From Methylobacterium nodulans ORS 2060 (GTDB lineage Bacteria; Pseudomonadota; Alphaproteobacteria; Rhizobiales; Beijerinckiaceae): a stretch of 64,000 nt of DNA. Numbering within the stretch: the first letter of the stretch is position 1; every line of letters begins with the position of its first letter. This document shows, piece by piece, positions 15,192 through 22,862 of the stretch. A program made the translations under genes and the position numbers. Location: the NCBI RefSeq assembly GCF_000022085.1, contig NC_011894.1, forward strand, positions 7,487,001 through 7,551,000. The letters run 5' to 3'. A model generated the notes under the pieces. The model had not been told where the DNA came from. It saw nothing but the letters and a program-made list of their open reading frames with translations, and did not search any database.

Positions 15192-15882
15192 GCGCAAGCC
15201 CGCGCTGCGGCCCAAGAACGCCGCGACGCTGATCATCCTCGACCATTCCGGCAGGACGCCCACCGTCCTGATGGGCCGGCGCCACGACGGCCACAAGTTC
15301 ATGCCCGGCAAATACGTCTTTCCGGGTGGCCGCATCGAGCTCGCCGACCGGCACATGCCGGTGGCGGGCACGCTGAACGACCGGGCGGAGGCGGCGCTCA
15401 CCGCGCGGGTCACGCGTCCACCCCATCATCTCGGCCGGGCGCTGGCGCTCGCGGCGATCCGCGAGACCTACGAGGAGACCGGCCTGATGATCGGCACCCG
15501 GGAATACGGGGCGCCCGAGACGGCGCCGGACGGGCCCTGGGCGGCCTTCCGCGAGGCGGGAGTGATGCCGGATCTCGAAGCCGTGCAGTTCGTCGCCCGT
15601 GCCATCACCCCGCCGCAGCGGCCCAAGCGTTTCGACACCCGCTTCTTCGCCGTTACCCGCGAGGCGGTCGCCGCCGAGACGCCCGGGATGGTCGGTCCCG
15701 AGGCGGAGCTGACAGAGCTCGCCTGGGTGAGCTTCGCGGAGGCGCGCAAGCTCGACCTGCCGCGCATCACGCATATCGTCCTCGACGAGCTAGAGGCGCG
15801 CCTCGCGGCCGGCTTCAGCCCGTTCCTGCCGGTGCCGTTCTTCCGTGAGGTGCGGGGCCGGCATACGCGCGAGGAAATCTGA
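15127..15882 (+). CDS. NUDIX hydrolase
   Basis: 251-residue NUDIX domain protein; the substrate is unknown. The second half of the Nudix box is clear (RETYEETGLM at about residues 120-130), but the conserved first glutamate position is Arg in ALALAAIRE, so the box is only partly canonical. FMPGKYVFPGGRIE forms the preceding strand. I chose the ATG at 15127 because GGGGAGA lies 6 bp before it; 15151 is an alternative. The gene overlaps DUF983 by 65 bp and is probably co-transcribed with rnr. Confidence 0.85.
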   Translation: MARATAGTMDSGAMPPISAARERKPALRPKNAATLIILDHSGRTPTVLMGRRHDGHKFMPGKYVFPGGRIELADRHMPVAGTLNDRAEAALTARVTRPPHHLGRALALAAIRETYEETGLMIGTREYGAPETAPDGPWAAFREAGVMPDLEAVQFVARAITPPQRPKRFDTRFFAVTREAVAAETPGMVGPEAELTELAWVSFAEARKLDLPRITHIVLDELEARLAAGFSPFLPVPFFREVRGRHTREEI

Positions 15883-15910
15883 TCGGCGCCCTCGCCGATC
15901 CAGACCTGAA

Positions 15911-15961
15911 CCTCATCCCGAGGTGCTGGCGATCGGAGATCGGCAGCACCTCGGGATGAGG
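15911..15961. repeat. Inverted repeat of the CTCATCC/GAGGTGCTG family, copy 1
   Basis: An 18-bp perfect inverted repeat, CCTCATCCCGAGGTGCTG (15911-15928) and its complement (15944-15961), surrounds GCGATCGGAGATCGG, which also contains a short palindrome. It lies 28 bp after the NUDIX stop. A related, longer copy is at 57608-57752. There is no T-run, so it is an interspersed repeat first and a terminator only possibly. Confidence 0.75.
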
Positions 15962-16121
15962 TCGCGGTTGGGATAAGCCCGAAGGGACGAGCCCCCGCCG
16001 TCACGCCTCGGTCCGGGCCATTCCCGGCGCGTCCCCGCCGGCGCATGCGGGCCCCCCACCCGGCACCCTGGCCCAACGGCAGGTTTCGCGCCATATCCGG
16101 CCGCCCGTACCAGCCGGCAGG

Positions 16122-17294
16122 ATGATGATGCACGCAGTCACGGAGGGTTTCGGCAGGGCCGACGTTGCCTCGATCGCGGCGGCGATCACCTGCGTGGCGG
16201 TGGTCGGCATCGGCCTGAGCCTGTCGATCCCCCTCCTCTCCCTCGAGATGGAGCGGATGGGCATCTCGAACACGATGATCGGCGTCAACACCGCGGTGGC
16301 GGGGGTCGCCAGCATCGTCGTGGTGCCCTTCGTGCCGCGAGTGGCGGCGCGGCTCGGCGTGCTGCCGGTGCTCCTCGGCGCCATAGCGGTGGGCGCCGCC
16401 TCGCTGGTCGGCTTCCGGCTCCTGTTCGGTTTCCTGTGGTGGTTCCCGCTGCGCTTCACCTTCTCGGCGGCGCTCGGCGTGCTGTTCGTGCTGTCGGAGT
16501 TCTGGATCAATCAGGCGGCGCCCCCGGCCCGGCGCGGGCTCGTCATGGGGATCTACGCCACCGTGCTGGCGCTCGGCTTCGCGGTCGGCCCGGGGCTGCT
16601 CGGCCTCGTCGGCACCGCGGGCTGGACGCCCTACCTCGCGGGGGCGGCCCTGTTCGGCGTCGGCGCCCTGCCGCTCCTCCTCGCCCGCGGCCTCTCGCCC
16701 GAGATCCCGCGCAAGGGGGGACGGGGCTTCCTCGGCTATCTGCGGGTCGCGCCCTCGGCGACGCTCGCCGCCCTGATCTACGGCGCCGTCGAGACCGGCG
16801 GCTTCGCCATCCTGCCGATCTACGGCCTGCGGCTCGGCTTCACCGCCGAGGAGGCGGCCGGCCTCGTCAGCCTCGCGGCCCTGGGCAACGTGCTGTTCCA
16901 GATCCCGATTGGCCTGCTCTCGGACCATGTCGACCGGCGCAAGGTGCTGCTCGGCGCGAGCGGCTTCGGGGCCCTCGGCGCCCTGCTGCTCCCGGCGGGC
17001 GCGGACGAGCCCTGGCTCCTCGGCGCCATCCTGTTCGCCTGGGGCGGCATCGCGGGCACGCTCTACACGGTGGGCCTCGCGCATCTGGGCGCCCGCTTCG
17101 AGGGGGCTGCGCTCGCGGGCGCCAATGCGGCCTTCCTGGTGCTCTACAATGTCGGCCTCGTCCTCGGGCCGCCCCTGGTCGGCGGCGGCATGGACCTCGC
17201 CTCCCCGCACGGCTTCGCGTGGTCGCTCGCCGGGCTGTTCCTCGCCTATCTCGTCGTGGTGGGCGGGCGCCTGATCCGGGCAGCCCCGGCGTAA
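16122..17294 (+). CDS. Major facilitator superfamily transporter
   Basis: 390-residue inner-membrane carrier with about twelve hydrophobic segments. Landmarks are the loop between helices 2 and 3 (VPRVAARLG), the helix 5 region LVMGIYATVLALGFAVGPGLLG typical of drug or sugar MFS exporters (positions about 141-162), and the second-half equivalent GLLSDHVDRRKVLLG. It resembles the YcaD/UMF-like single-domain MFS group. The substrate cannot be read from sequence. Three consecutive ATGs (16122, 16125, 16128) are possible starts. It is followed by a hairpin terminator at 17350. Confidence 0.85.
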   Translation: MMMHAVTEGFGRADVASIAAAITCVAVVGIGLSLSIPLLSLEMERMGISNTMIGVNTAVAGVASIVVVPFVPRVAARLGVLPVLLGAIAVGAASLVGFRLLFGFLWWFPLRFTFSAALGVLFVLSEFWINQAAPPARRGLVMGIYATVLALGFAVGPGLLGLVGTAGWTPYLAGAALFGVGALPLLLARGLSPEIPRKGGRGFLGYLRVAPSATLAALIYGAVETGGFAILPIYGLRLGFTAEEAAGLVSLAALGNVLFQIPIGLLSDHVDRRKVLLGASGFGALGALLLPAGADEPWLLGAILFAWGGIAGTLYTVGLAHLGARFEGAALAGANAAFLVLYNVGLVLGPPLVGGGMDLASPHGFAWSLAGLFLAYLVVVGGRLIRAAPA

Positions 17295-17307
17295 CCCCCG
17301 GGGCGGC

Positions 17308-17336
17308 TTGACGCTTGGGGACGAATGGGGCATTGA
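17308..17336 (+). promoter_or_regulatory. Putative promoter upstream of rpmG
   Basis: TTGACG (17308-17313), a 17-bp spacer, and CATTGA (17331-17336). If it is used, the transcript would run through the terminator-like hairpin at 17350-17375 before reaching rpmG. Low confidence. Confidence 0.3.
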
Positions 17337-17349
17337 GGCCGCGCGTTTC

Positions 17350-17375
17350 GGCCGGGCCCTCCCGGCCCTTTTTGC
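17350..17375 (+). terminator. Intrinsic terminator between the MFS gene and rpmG
   Basis: A stem GGCCGGG / CCCGGCC around CCCT (17350-17367) is followed by CTTTTTGCG. It lies 56 bp after the MFS stop and 45 bp before the rpmG start. It could end the MFS transcript or act in the rpmG leader. Confidence 0.7.
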
Positions 17376-17419
17376 GTTTCGGTCACCCGGACGCATCCCC
17401 TGAACAACGAGGTCGCGTC

Positions 17420-17587
17420 ATGGCCAAGGCCGTCACCGTCAAGATCAAGCTCGTCTCGACCGCCGACACCGGCTATTTCTACGTCACGAAGAAGAACTCG
17501 CGCACGCAGACCGAGAAGCTGTCGTTCAAGAAGTACGACCCCGTCGCGCGCAAGCACGTCGAGTTCAAGGAAGCCAAGATCAAGTAA
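17420..17587 (+). CDS. rpmG: 50S ribosomal protein L33
   Basis: 55-residue basic ribosomal protein near the E site. The sequence [20 protein letters not shown] starts the family alignment; an upstream in-frame ATG at 17315 adds unrelated residues. No CxxC pairs are present, so this is the zinc-independent (C-minus) form. The TAA stop at 17585-17587 forms the left flank of an inverted-repeat element (17588-17751). Confidence 0.96.
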   Translation: MAKAVTVKIKLVSTADTGYFYVTKKNSRTQTEKLSFKKYDPVARKHVEFKEAKIK

Positions 17588-17751
17588 TACCAACGGTCAT
17601 TTCCATGTGACCGTTGGTTCCGGGCTCGAACTGTCGCCAAGCCTCGTTACAAAGCCTTTGGCTTGGTGCCGACAATTCGAGACGGGTCAATGGCCCGATG
17701 CGTGAACACGCGCGTCAGCACCTGCTGCGTCAGCAACCTGGGCCGTTGGTA
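17588..17751. repeat. MITE-like element with terminal inverted repeats abutting the rpmG stop
   Basis: The left end TACCAACGG and right end CCGTTGGTA are perfect terminal inverted repeats 164 bp apart. The trinucleotide TAA flanks both sides (17585-17587 and 17752-17754) and could be a target duplication; the left TAA is the rpmG stop codon. An internal hairpin, ACCAACGGTCA with TGACCGTTGGT (17589-17618), occupies the left end. No ORF is visible inside, so the element is non-autonomous if mobile. Confidence 0.6.
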
Positions 17752-17780
17752 TAAGACCGACCTACCGCCGCACGGAAGAG

Positions 17781-17806
17781 AGGCCGCCCCGAGGGGCGGC
17801 CTTTTT
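17781..17806 (+). terminator. Intrinsic terminator downstream of rpmG
   Basis: A 10-bp perfect stem AGGCCGCCCC / GGGGCGGCCT (loop GA) is followed by TTTTC. It lies between rpmG and the convergent gene ending at 17809, beyond the inserted repeat, so it was probably the original rpmG terminator. Confidence 0.85.
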
Positions 17807-17808
17807 CG

Positions 17809-18273
17809 TCAGGCGAGAAGGTAGAGCAGCCCCGGCAGGCTCACCACGGCGGCGGCGCAGCCATAGGCGAGCCAGAGGCCCGGGCGCTTCGCCGCGAGGC
17901 GGCGCAGGCGGCGGGCGGTGGCGGAGCCCGTGACGCTGCGGCCATTCACGCAGGAGCACAGCAGGTGGTGGGCCTCACCGGTGCTGAGCTCGAAGAAGCT
18001 GCGGGCATCGCCGAAGGTGTCGCCGGACAGCCCGCTCGCCCGCAGGACCGGGTCCGCATACGCATAGGCGATCGGCGAATTGTCGGCCCGGATCGCGGCG
18101 CGCATGCGGCGCGGCACGAACTCGATCTCCTCCAGCGTCGTGAAGGAGCGGGTCGGCTCGCGGTCGAGGATCTCGGCCCAGCGTTCGAGCCGGGCGCGCC
18201 GGCCTTCGAGCAGGCCTGAGACCGGCTCGACGTCGGCGATATCGCGGAGGTGACGAAGCGGCTGATGTTCCAT
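17809..18273 (-). CDS. Hypothetical protein with one C-terminal membrane segment
   Basis: I do not recognise this family. From the ATG at 18273 (AGGA 8 bp upstream) it has 154 residues: a soluble, charged N-terminal part, a Cys/His-containing stretch (GEAHHLLCSCVNG near residues 100-112), a basic patch (ARRLRRLAAKR), and a C-terminal hydrophobic helix of about 20 residues ending LLYLLA. That suggests a tail-anchored inner-membrane protein. The frame is open to 18435, but that upstream part is AT-richer and looks like promoter DNA. It lies downstream of divK-pleD on the same strand, after a 255-bp gap. Confidence 0.6.
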   Translation of the reverse strand: MEHQPLRHLRDIADVEPVSGLLEGRRARLERWAEILDREPTRSFTTLEEIEFVPRRMRAAIRADNSPIAYAYADPVLRASGLSGDTFGDARSFFELSTGEAHHLLCSCVNGRSVTGSATARRLRRLAAKRPGLWLAYGCAAAVVSLPGLLYLLA

Positions 18274-18528
18274 GCTGGGCATCCTGTCGATGCGCGGCTC
18301 TAAATCTCGCGCGCTGCGGTCGAACCAGGATGCTACAGAGTTCGCGAGGATGCATTCGCGAAGATCGATGCCGTTTTTTGCTGGTTTTACTGCTAAGGTT
18401 GCTTGGCCGACATCAAAAGAGATGGTCGAAATCAACGATCTGGAGCGGAGCCGTCGGGTGCGGGCAGGCTCTGCCCGCTACAATCCGGCCGGGCTTGCGT
18501 CATTCGGCCGCAGGAGGCGTGACGGATG

Positions 18529-19902
18529 TCACGCGGCCGCGGCGACCACCCGGTTCCGCCCCTCCTGCTTGGCCTGGTAGAGCGCGACGTCGGCGCGCTT
18601 GAGCAGGTCCGCCGGGCCGGCATCGTCGGGATGGCGCACCGCCACGCCCACCGACACGGTGACGTCGATGGTCCGCGTGCCGCCATGGATCGTGAACGGC
18701 GCCGCCTCGATCCGCTCCCGGATGCGCTCGGCCACCTGCTGCGCCCCGTCGAGCCCGGCATCGGGCACCACCACCACGATTTCCTCGCCGCCGAAGCGGG
18801 CGACGATGTCGATGCCGCGGGTATGCGCCCGGATGCGGTCGGCGAACTGCCGCAGGACCTCGTCGCCGGCATCGTGCCCGAAGCCGTCGTTGATGGTCTT
18901 GAATCGGTCGATGTCGAGGAGGAGGAGCGCGATTGGGCGCCCGCGCAGGACCGCCTCGCGGAACAGGCCGGCGAGGTGGCTGTCGAAGTAGCGGCGGTTG
19001 TGCAGCCCGGTGAGCCCATCGGTGACGGCGAGTTCCATCGAGGCTTGGACGGATTCGCGTAAGGCATGCGCGAAGCGCTTGCGGCGCACCTGCGTGCGGA
19101 TGCGCGCCACCAGCTCGTTGCGGTCGATCGGCCGCACGAGGTAGTCGTGCACCCCGAGATCGAGGCCCCGCATGATCCGGGCGCGGTCGCCCGCATCGGC
19201 CAGCATCACCACCGGCATGGTGCGGGTGCGGTCGAGGGAGCGCAGCTGGCTGCACAGGCGCAGCCCGTCGAAGCCCTCGAAGTCGAGGCTCACCAGGGCC
19301 ACGTCGTAGGAGCCCTCGGTGGCCTTCTCGAGCGCCTGGTGCGGGTCGCAGACCACCTCGACGCAATGAGACTGGCCGAGCGCCGCGGCCATGCGGCCGG
19401 CGGAGGCGCGCCGGTCGTCGGCAATGAGCAGGCTGGCATTGAGGCCGGTCTCGGCCGCGGCTGCGGCGAGCGGATCGCCGAAGCCGAGATCGCGGGAGGC
19501 GAGCGCGCGGTTGCGCAGCTCGTCCGTCATCGCCTTGAGTCGCACCAGGCTCCGCACCCGCGCGAGCAGCGCCGTGTCATCGATGGGCTTCGTCAGGAAA
19601 TCGTCCGCACCCGCGTCGAGCCCGCGCAGACGGTCGCTCGGCTGGTCGAGGGCGGTCACCATCACCACCGGCAGATGGGCCGTGGTCGGGGTCGTCTTCA
19701 GCCGACGGCACACCTCGAACCCATCCATGCCCGGCATCATCGCGTCGAGCAGGACGATGTCGCACAGCCCCTTCTCGCAGATCGCGATCGCGTCCAGCCC
19801 GTTCATGGCCGAGACGACGTCGAAATATTCCAGCGAGAGCTTGGTTTCGAGCAACTTCAGGTTGGGAAAGAGGTCGTCGACGATGAGCACGCGGGCCGAC
19901 AT
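18529..19902 (-). CDS. pleD: PleD-type response regulator / diguanylate cyclase (REC-REC-GGDEF)
   Basis: Makes cyclic di-GMP when its first receiver domain is phosphorylated; in Caulobacter it drives the swarmer-to-stalked transition. REC1 has the phospho-acceptor Asp53 in DIVLLDAMMPG. REC2 has Ser in the equivalent place (DVALVSLDFEG), as expected of an adaptor-like second receiver. The C-terminal GGDEF domain has an active GGEEI at about 371-375, with the RxxD inhibitory site (RGID, about 362-365) five residues before it. The 457 residues match PleD. It starts 16 bp after divK, so the two form an operon. Confidence 0.95.
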   Translation of the reverse strand: MSARVLIVDDLFPNLKLLETKLSLEYFDVVSAMNGLDAIAICEKGLCDIVLLDAMMPGMDGFEVCRRLKTTPTTAHLPVVMVTALDQPSDRLRGLDAGADDFLTKPIDDTALLARVRSLVRLKAMTDELRNRALASRDLGFGDPLAAAAAETGLNASLLIADDRRASAGRMAAALGQSHCVEVVCDPHQALEKATEGSYDVALVSLDFEGFDGLRLCSQLRSLDRTRTMPVVMLADAGDRARIMRGLDLGVHDYLVRPIDRNELVARIRTQVRRKRFAHALRESVQASMELAVTDGLTGLHNRRYFDSHLAGLFREAVLRGRPIALLLLDIDRFKTINDGFGHDAGDEVLRQFADRIRAHTRGIDIVARFGGEEIVVVVPDAGLDGAQQVAERIRERIEAAPFTIHGGTRTIDVTVSVGVAVRHPDDAGPADLLKRADVALYQAKQEGRNRVVAAAA

Positions 19903-19918
19903 GGACCTAAGGCCTTTC

Positions 19919-20299
19919 TCAGCTCTGGCGCTCGTCGCCGAGGTAGGTGCGGACGGTGGCGAGGAACTTCGCCACCGAGATCGGCTTCGACAGGTAGGCC
20001 TCGCAGCCGCCTTCCCGGATGCGCTCCTCGTCGCCCTTCATGGCGAAGGCCGTGATGGCGATCACCGGAATGCTCTTGAGTTCGTCATCCTCCTTGATCC
20101 ACTTCGTGACTTCGAGCCCGGACACTTCGGGGAGCTGGATGTCCATCAGGATCAGGTCGGGACGGTGCTGGCGCGCGAGCTCGATCGCCTCGATCCCGTT
20201 CGCGGTCTTGAGGGTCGCGTAGCCATGAGCCTCCAACAGGTCGTTGAAGAGCTTCATGTTCAGCTCGTTATCCTCGACGATGAGCACCGTCTTCGTCAT
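19919..20299 (-). CDS. divK: Single-domain response regulator DivK
   Basis: 126-residue stand-alone receiver with Asp53 ([10 protein letters not shown]), the conserved Thr in AITAFAMKG and Lys in YLSKPISV. Together with DivJ/PleC kinases (not in this window) it controls polarity and CtrA activity. It is first in the divK-pleD operon and divergent from the DUF3572 gene, with 77 bp between the starts. Confidence 0.96.
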   Translation of the reverse strand: MTKTVLIVEDNELNMKLFNDLLEAHGYATLKTANGIEAIELARQHRPDLILMDIQLPEVSGLEVTKWIKEDDELKSIPVIAITAFAMKGDEERIREGGCEAYLSKPISVAKFLATVRTYLGDERQS

Positions 20300-20376
20300 G
20301 GCTCACTGTCTCCGGCGCCGGCGAGTCGTATCCGAACCTCCGACGACGCCTGTTCGTCCCGTTTAAGCGGCACAAG

Positions 20377-20715
20377 TTGATGAAACGCAAATCACAGAGT
20401 TTTACCAGAGGGAAAGCCCCTCGGGGCGGAATACCGGGCCGGGCCGAGGCCGAGGCGCTCGCGGGCGCCGTGTTCGGATTCGTGACCGGGGACCCCGCCC
20501 GCCTGATGCGCTTCATGGACCATGCGGGCCTGAGCCCCGCTTCCCTGCGGGAGGCCGCCGAGAGCCCCGATCTCCTGGTCGGGCTCCTCGACCACGTGGT
20601 CTCGGACGAGGAACTCCTGCTCGCCTGTGCCGAAGCGATCGGGGAAGCGCCGGAGCGGATCACGCTGGCCTGGCGGCGCCTCGGGCCGCCCGAGCCCGAA
20701 TCCTTCGGGGCATGA
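20377..20715 (+). CDS. DUF3572 family protein
   Basis: 112 residues of unknown function, found in alphaproteobacteria. The recognisable core is AEALAGAVFGFVTGDPARLM followed by a compact helical, acidic domain (LVGLLDHVVSDEELLLACAE) and IGEAPERITLAWRRLGP. It overlaps the start of dinB by 4 bp (ATGA at 20712), so translation is probably coupled. A role linked to Pol IV is guilt by association only. Confidence 0.85.
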   Translation: MMKRKSQSFTRGKAPRGGIPGRAEAEALAGAVFGFVTGDPARLMRFMDHAGLSPASLREAAESPDLLVGLLDHVVSDEELLLACAEAIGEAPERITLAWRRLGPPEPESFGA

Positions 20716-22001
20716 GCCCGGCGCTCTGCCGCGACTGCGCCCGCCTCACCGGCGGCAGCCTGCGCTGCGCCGCCTGCGGGTCGCCCCGGCTGGTGATCCA
20801 TCCGGAGCGCGACGCGCTCGCGATCGCCCATGTCGATTGCGACGCCTTCTACGCGGCGATCGAGAAGCGGGACGATCCGTCGCTCCGCGACCGCCCGCTC
20901 ATCATCGGCGGCGGGCGCCGCGGCGTGGTCTCGACCGCCTGCTACTTGGCCCGCACCCACGGCGTGCACTCGGCCATGCCGATGTTCAGGGCGCTGAAGG
21001 CCTGCCCGGATGCCGTGGTGCTGCGCCCCGACATGGAGAAATACGCCCGCGTCGGCCGCGAGGTCCGGGCGATGATGCGGGCGCTCACGCCCCTGGTCGA
21101 GCCGGTCTCGATCGACGAGGCCTTCCTCGACCTGTCCGGCACGGAGCGGCTCCACGGCGCGAGCCCGGCGGTGACGCTCGCGCGCTTCGCCCGCACGGTC
21201 GAGGCCGAGATCGGCATCACGGTCTCGATCGGGCTCGCGCCCAACAAGTTCCTGGCCAAGATCGCCTCGGACCTGGAGAAGCCGCGGGGCTTCTCGGTGA
21301 TCGGGCGGGCGGAGGCGCAGGGCTTCCTGGCGCCGCGTCCCGTCGCCATTCTGCCCGGCATCGGGCAGGCGGCGGCAGCGAGGCTCGGGAGCCTCGGCAT
21401 CACGACGGTCGGGGACCTGCTGCGCGTCCCGCCCTCCCGCCTGCAGGCGGCCCTCGGGCGCGACGCCCTCCGGCTCGCGGGCCTCGCCCGCGGCGAGGAT
21501 CCGCGCCGCGTCCAGCCGGCCCGGGAGGCGAAGAGCGTTTCGGGGGAGACCACCTTCGCGGAGGATCTGCGGGACTTCTCCGCCCTGCGGCCGATCCTGT
21601 GGCGCCTGTGCGAGACGGTGGCGCGCCGGCTGGTGCGGGCGGAGCTCGCCGCCGGCAGCGTGACCCTCAAGCTGAAGGACGCGGGCTTCCGCCTGCGCAC
21701 CCGCAGCCGTTCCGGCCTGCCGCCGACGCAGCTCGCCGAGCGTCTCTTCCGTCCGGCCGAGGCGATGCTGCGCGAGGCCTGCGACGGCACGGCCTATCGC
21801 CTGATCGGAATCGGGGCGGGCGACCTCTGCGCGGCGATCCACGCCGACCGGGGCGATCTCGCCGATCAGAGCGCCCGGCGCGAGGCGAGCCGGGCCGCGG
21901 CCGTGGAAAAGCTGCGCGCCCGTTTCGGTACGGCGGCGGTCCAGCGCGGCCTCGCCTTCAGGCCATCGGCCAAGGATCCGACCAAGGACCCGAAACGATA
22001 G
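20712..22001 (+). CDS. dinB: DNA polymerase IV with N-terminal zinc-ribbon-like extension
   Basis: Error-prone Y-family polymerase for translesion synthesis. The palm motif AHVDCDAFYAAIE starts near residue 37, the catalytic SIDEAFLD is near 132, and helix-hairpin-helix (ILPGIGQAAAARLGSLGI) and little-finger domains follow. Residues 1-33 are not part of standard DinB: two CxxC pairs (CRDC and CAAC) look like a small zinc ribbon. The ending KDPTKDPKR does not match the usual beta-clamp motif. No alphaproteobacterial SOS box (GTTC-N7-GTTC) was seen upstream. The stop is 6 bp from that of convergent eipB. Confidence 0.95.
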   Translation: MSPALCRDCARLTGGSLRCAACGSPRLVIHPERDALAIAHVDCDAFYAAIEKRDDPSLRDRPLIIGGGRRGVVSTACYLARTHGVHSAMPMFRALKACPDAVVLRPDMEKYARVGREVRAMMRALTPLVEPVSIDEAFLDLSGTERLHGASPAVTLARFARTVEAEIGITVSIGLAPNKFLAKIASDLEKPRGFSVIGRAEAQGFLAPRPVAILPGIGQAAAARLGSLGITTVGDLLRVPPSRLQAALGRDALRLAGLARGEDPRRVQPAREAKSVSGETTFAEDLRDFSALRPILWRLCETVARRLVRAELAAGSVTLKLKDAGFRLRTRSRSGLPPTQLAERLFRPAEAMLREACDGTAYRLIGIGAGDLCAAIHADRGDLADQSARREASRAAAVEKLRARFGTAAVQRGLAFRPSAKDPTKDPKR

Positions 22002-22007
22002 GGCCGC

Positions 22008-22862
22008 TCAGAGGCGGCAATCCTTGCTCTCGGGGCCGAGATCGATCCGGGAGAGATCGCCCTTCAGGGTGAAGTCGCCGTAGTCGAGCCGCAGGGCGCC
22101 GCTGACGCCATTCTCGTAGAGGTCGAAGGAGAGCACGTAGATCGGCGTGCGCTCGCCCTCCCCGGTGGAGAAGTAGCTCAAGGTGACGGGCCAGCGCGGC
22201 ATCGCCGCCAGCGCGCCCTCCTGAAGCGGGGCTTCGGCCCTGGGCGCCGCATCCTTGGCCTCCGCGCTCGCCGGAACCGTCCGGCGGGGGCCGATCACCG
22301 CGAGCGTGTCGTAGACCTTGCGGCCGTCATCCGAGCCGTCGAAGACCTTCACGGACACGGTCCGCTCGCCCGCCTGGGCGGCCTCGATCAGCCGGCGCAT
22401 GTGGGCTGCCGGAAACAGCACCTCGCCCGGCACCGTGACGCGCGTCTTCTGCGGCTGCTTGATCGTGACCGCGAGCCCCTTCTCGTCGCGCTCCGCATCG
22501 CCGTCGATGGCGGGCTGCTGGCTGCCGTTGAGGTCCGACTGGGTGCGGAAATGGAAGGCGCGGCCGTCGCCGCTCTCGAAGGTGTTGTTGCGCAGGTCCG
22601 AGGTGCGCGTGCCGCTCTCGGAACTCTCCAGCACCGTCACCTGCCGGTATTGCAGCGCCCAGCCCTTGCAGGGGTCGCCGGAGAAATCGAACACGATGCG
22701 CCCGCGGGCGCTCTCGACCGAGCGGGCGCCGCCGCTGCGCATCAGCGAGAGGTCGTAGACGGCGCGGTGCGGCGCGAGGCGGATGCCGGGCGCCGGCTCG
22801 GCGGCGAGGCCGGAGGGGAGGAGCACGAGGAGCGGAAGCAGGGACGCGAGGACGATCCGCAT
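22008..22862 (-). CDS. eipB: EipB family cell-envelope integrity protein (DUF1849)
   Basis: 284-residue periplasmic protein. A Sec signal peptide (MRIVLASLLPLLVLLPSGLA, cleavage near AEPAP) leads into the beta-spiral family fold with APHRAVYDLSL, FDFSGDPCKGW, and the paired cysteine close to the end (ESKDCRL), which forms a disulfide in Brucella EipB. The family is needed for envelope stability in Brucella. The start at 22862 was chosen from the signal peptide; an upstream in-frame ATG at 23090 adds a non-homologous 76 residues. Confidence 0.9.
   Translation of the reverse strand: MRIVLASLLPLLVLLPSGLAAEPAPGIRLAPHRAVYDLSLMRSGGARSVESARGRIVFDFSGDPCKGWALQYRQVTVLESSESGTRTSDLRNNTFESGDGRAFHFRTQSDLNGSQQPAIDGDAERDEKGLAVTIKQPQKTRVTVPGEVLFPAAHMRRLIEAAQAGERTVSVKVFDGSDDGRKVYDTLAVIGPRRTVPASAEAKDAAPRAEAPLQEGALAAMPRWPVTLSYFSTGEGERTPIYVLSFDLYENGVSGALRLDYGDFTLKGDLSRIDLGPESKDCRL

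Noticed and set aside
20627..22072. 481-codon frame overlapping dinB on the same strand
   Set aside because: It is a +1-type shadow of dinB, rich in Arg/Gly/Pro, while dinB carries the full polymerase motifs.
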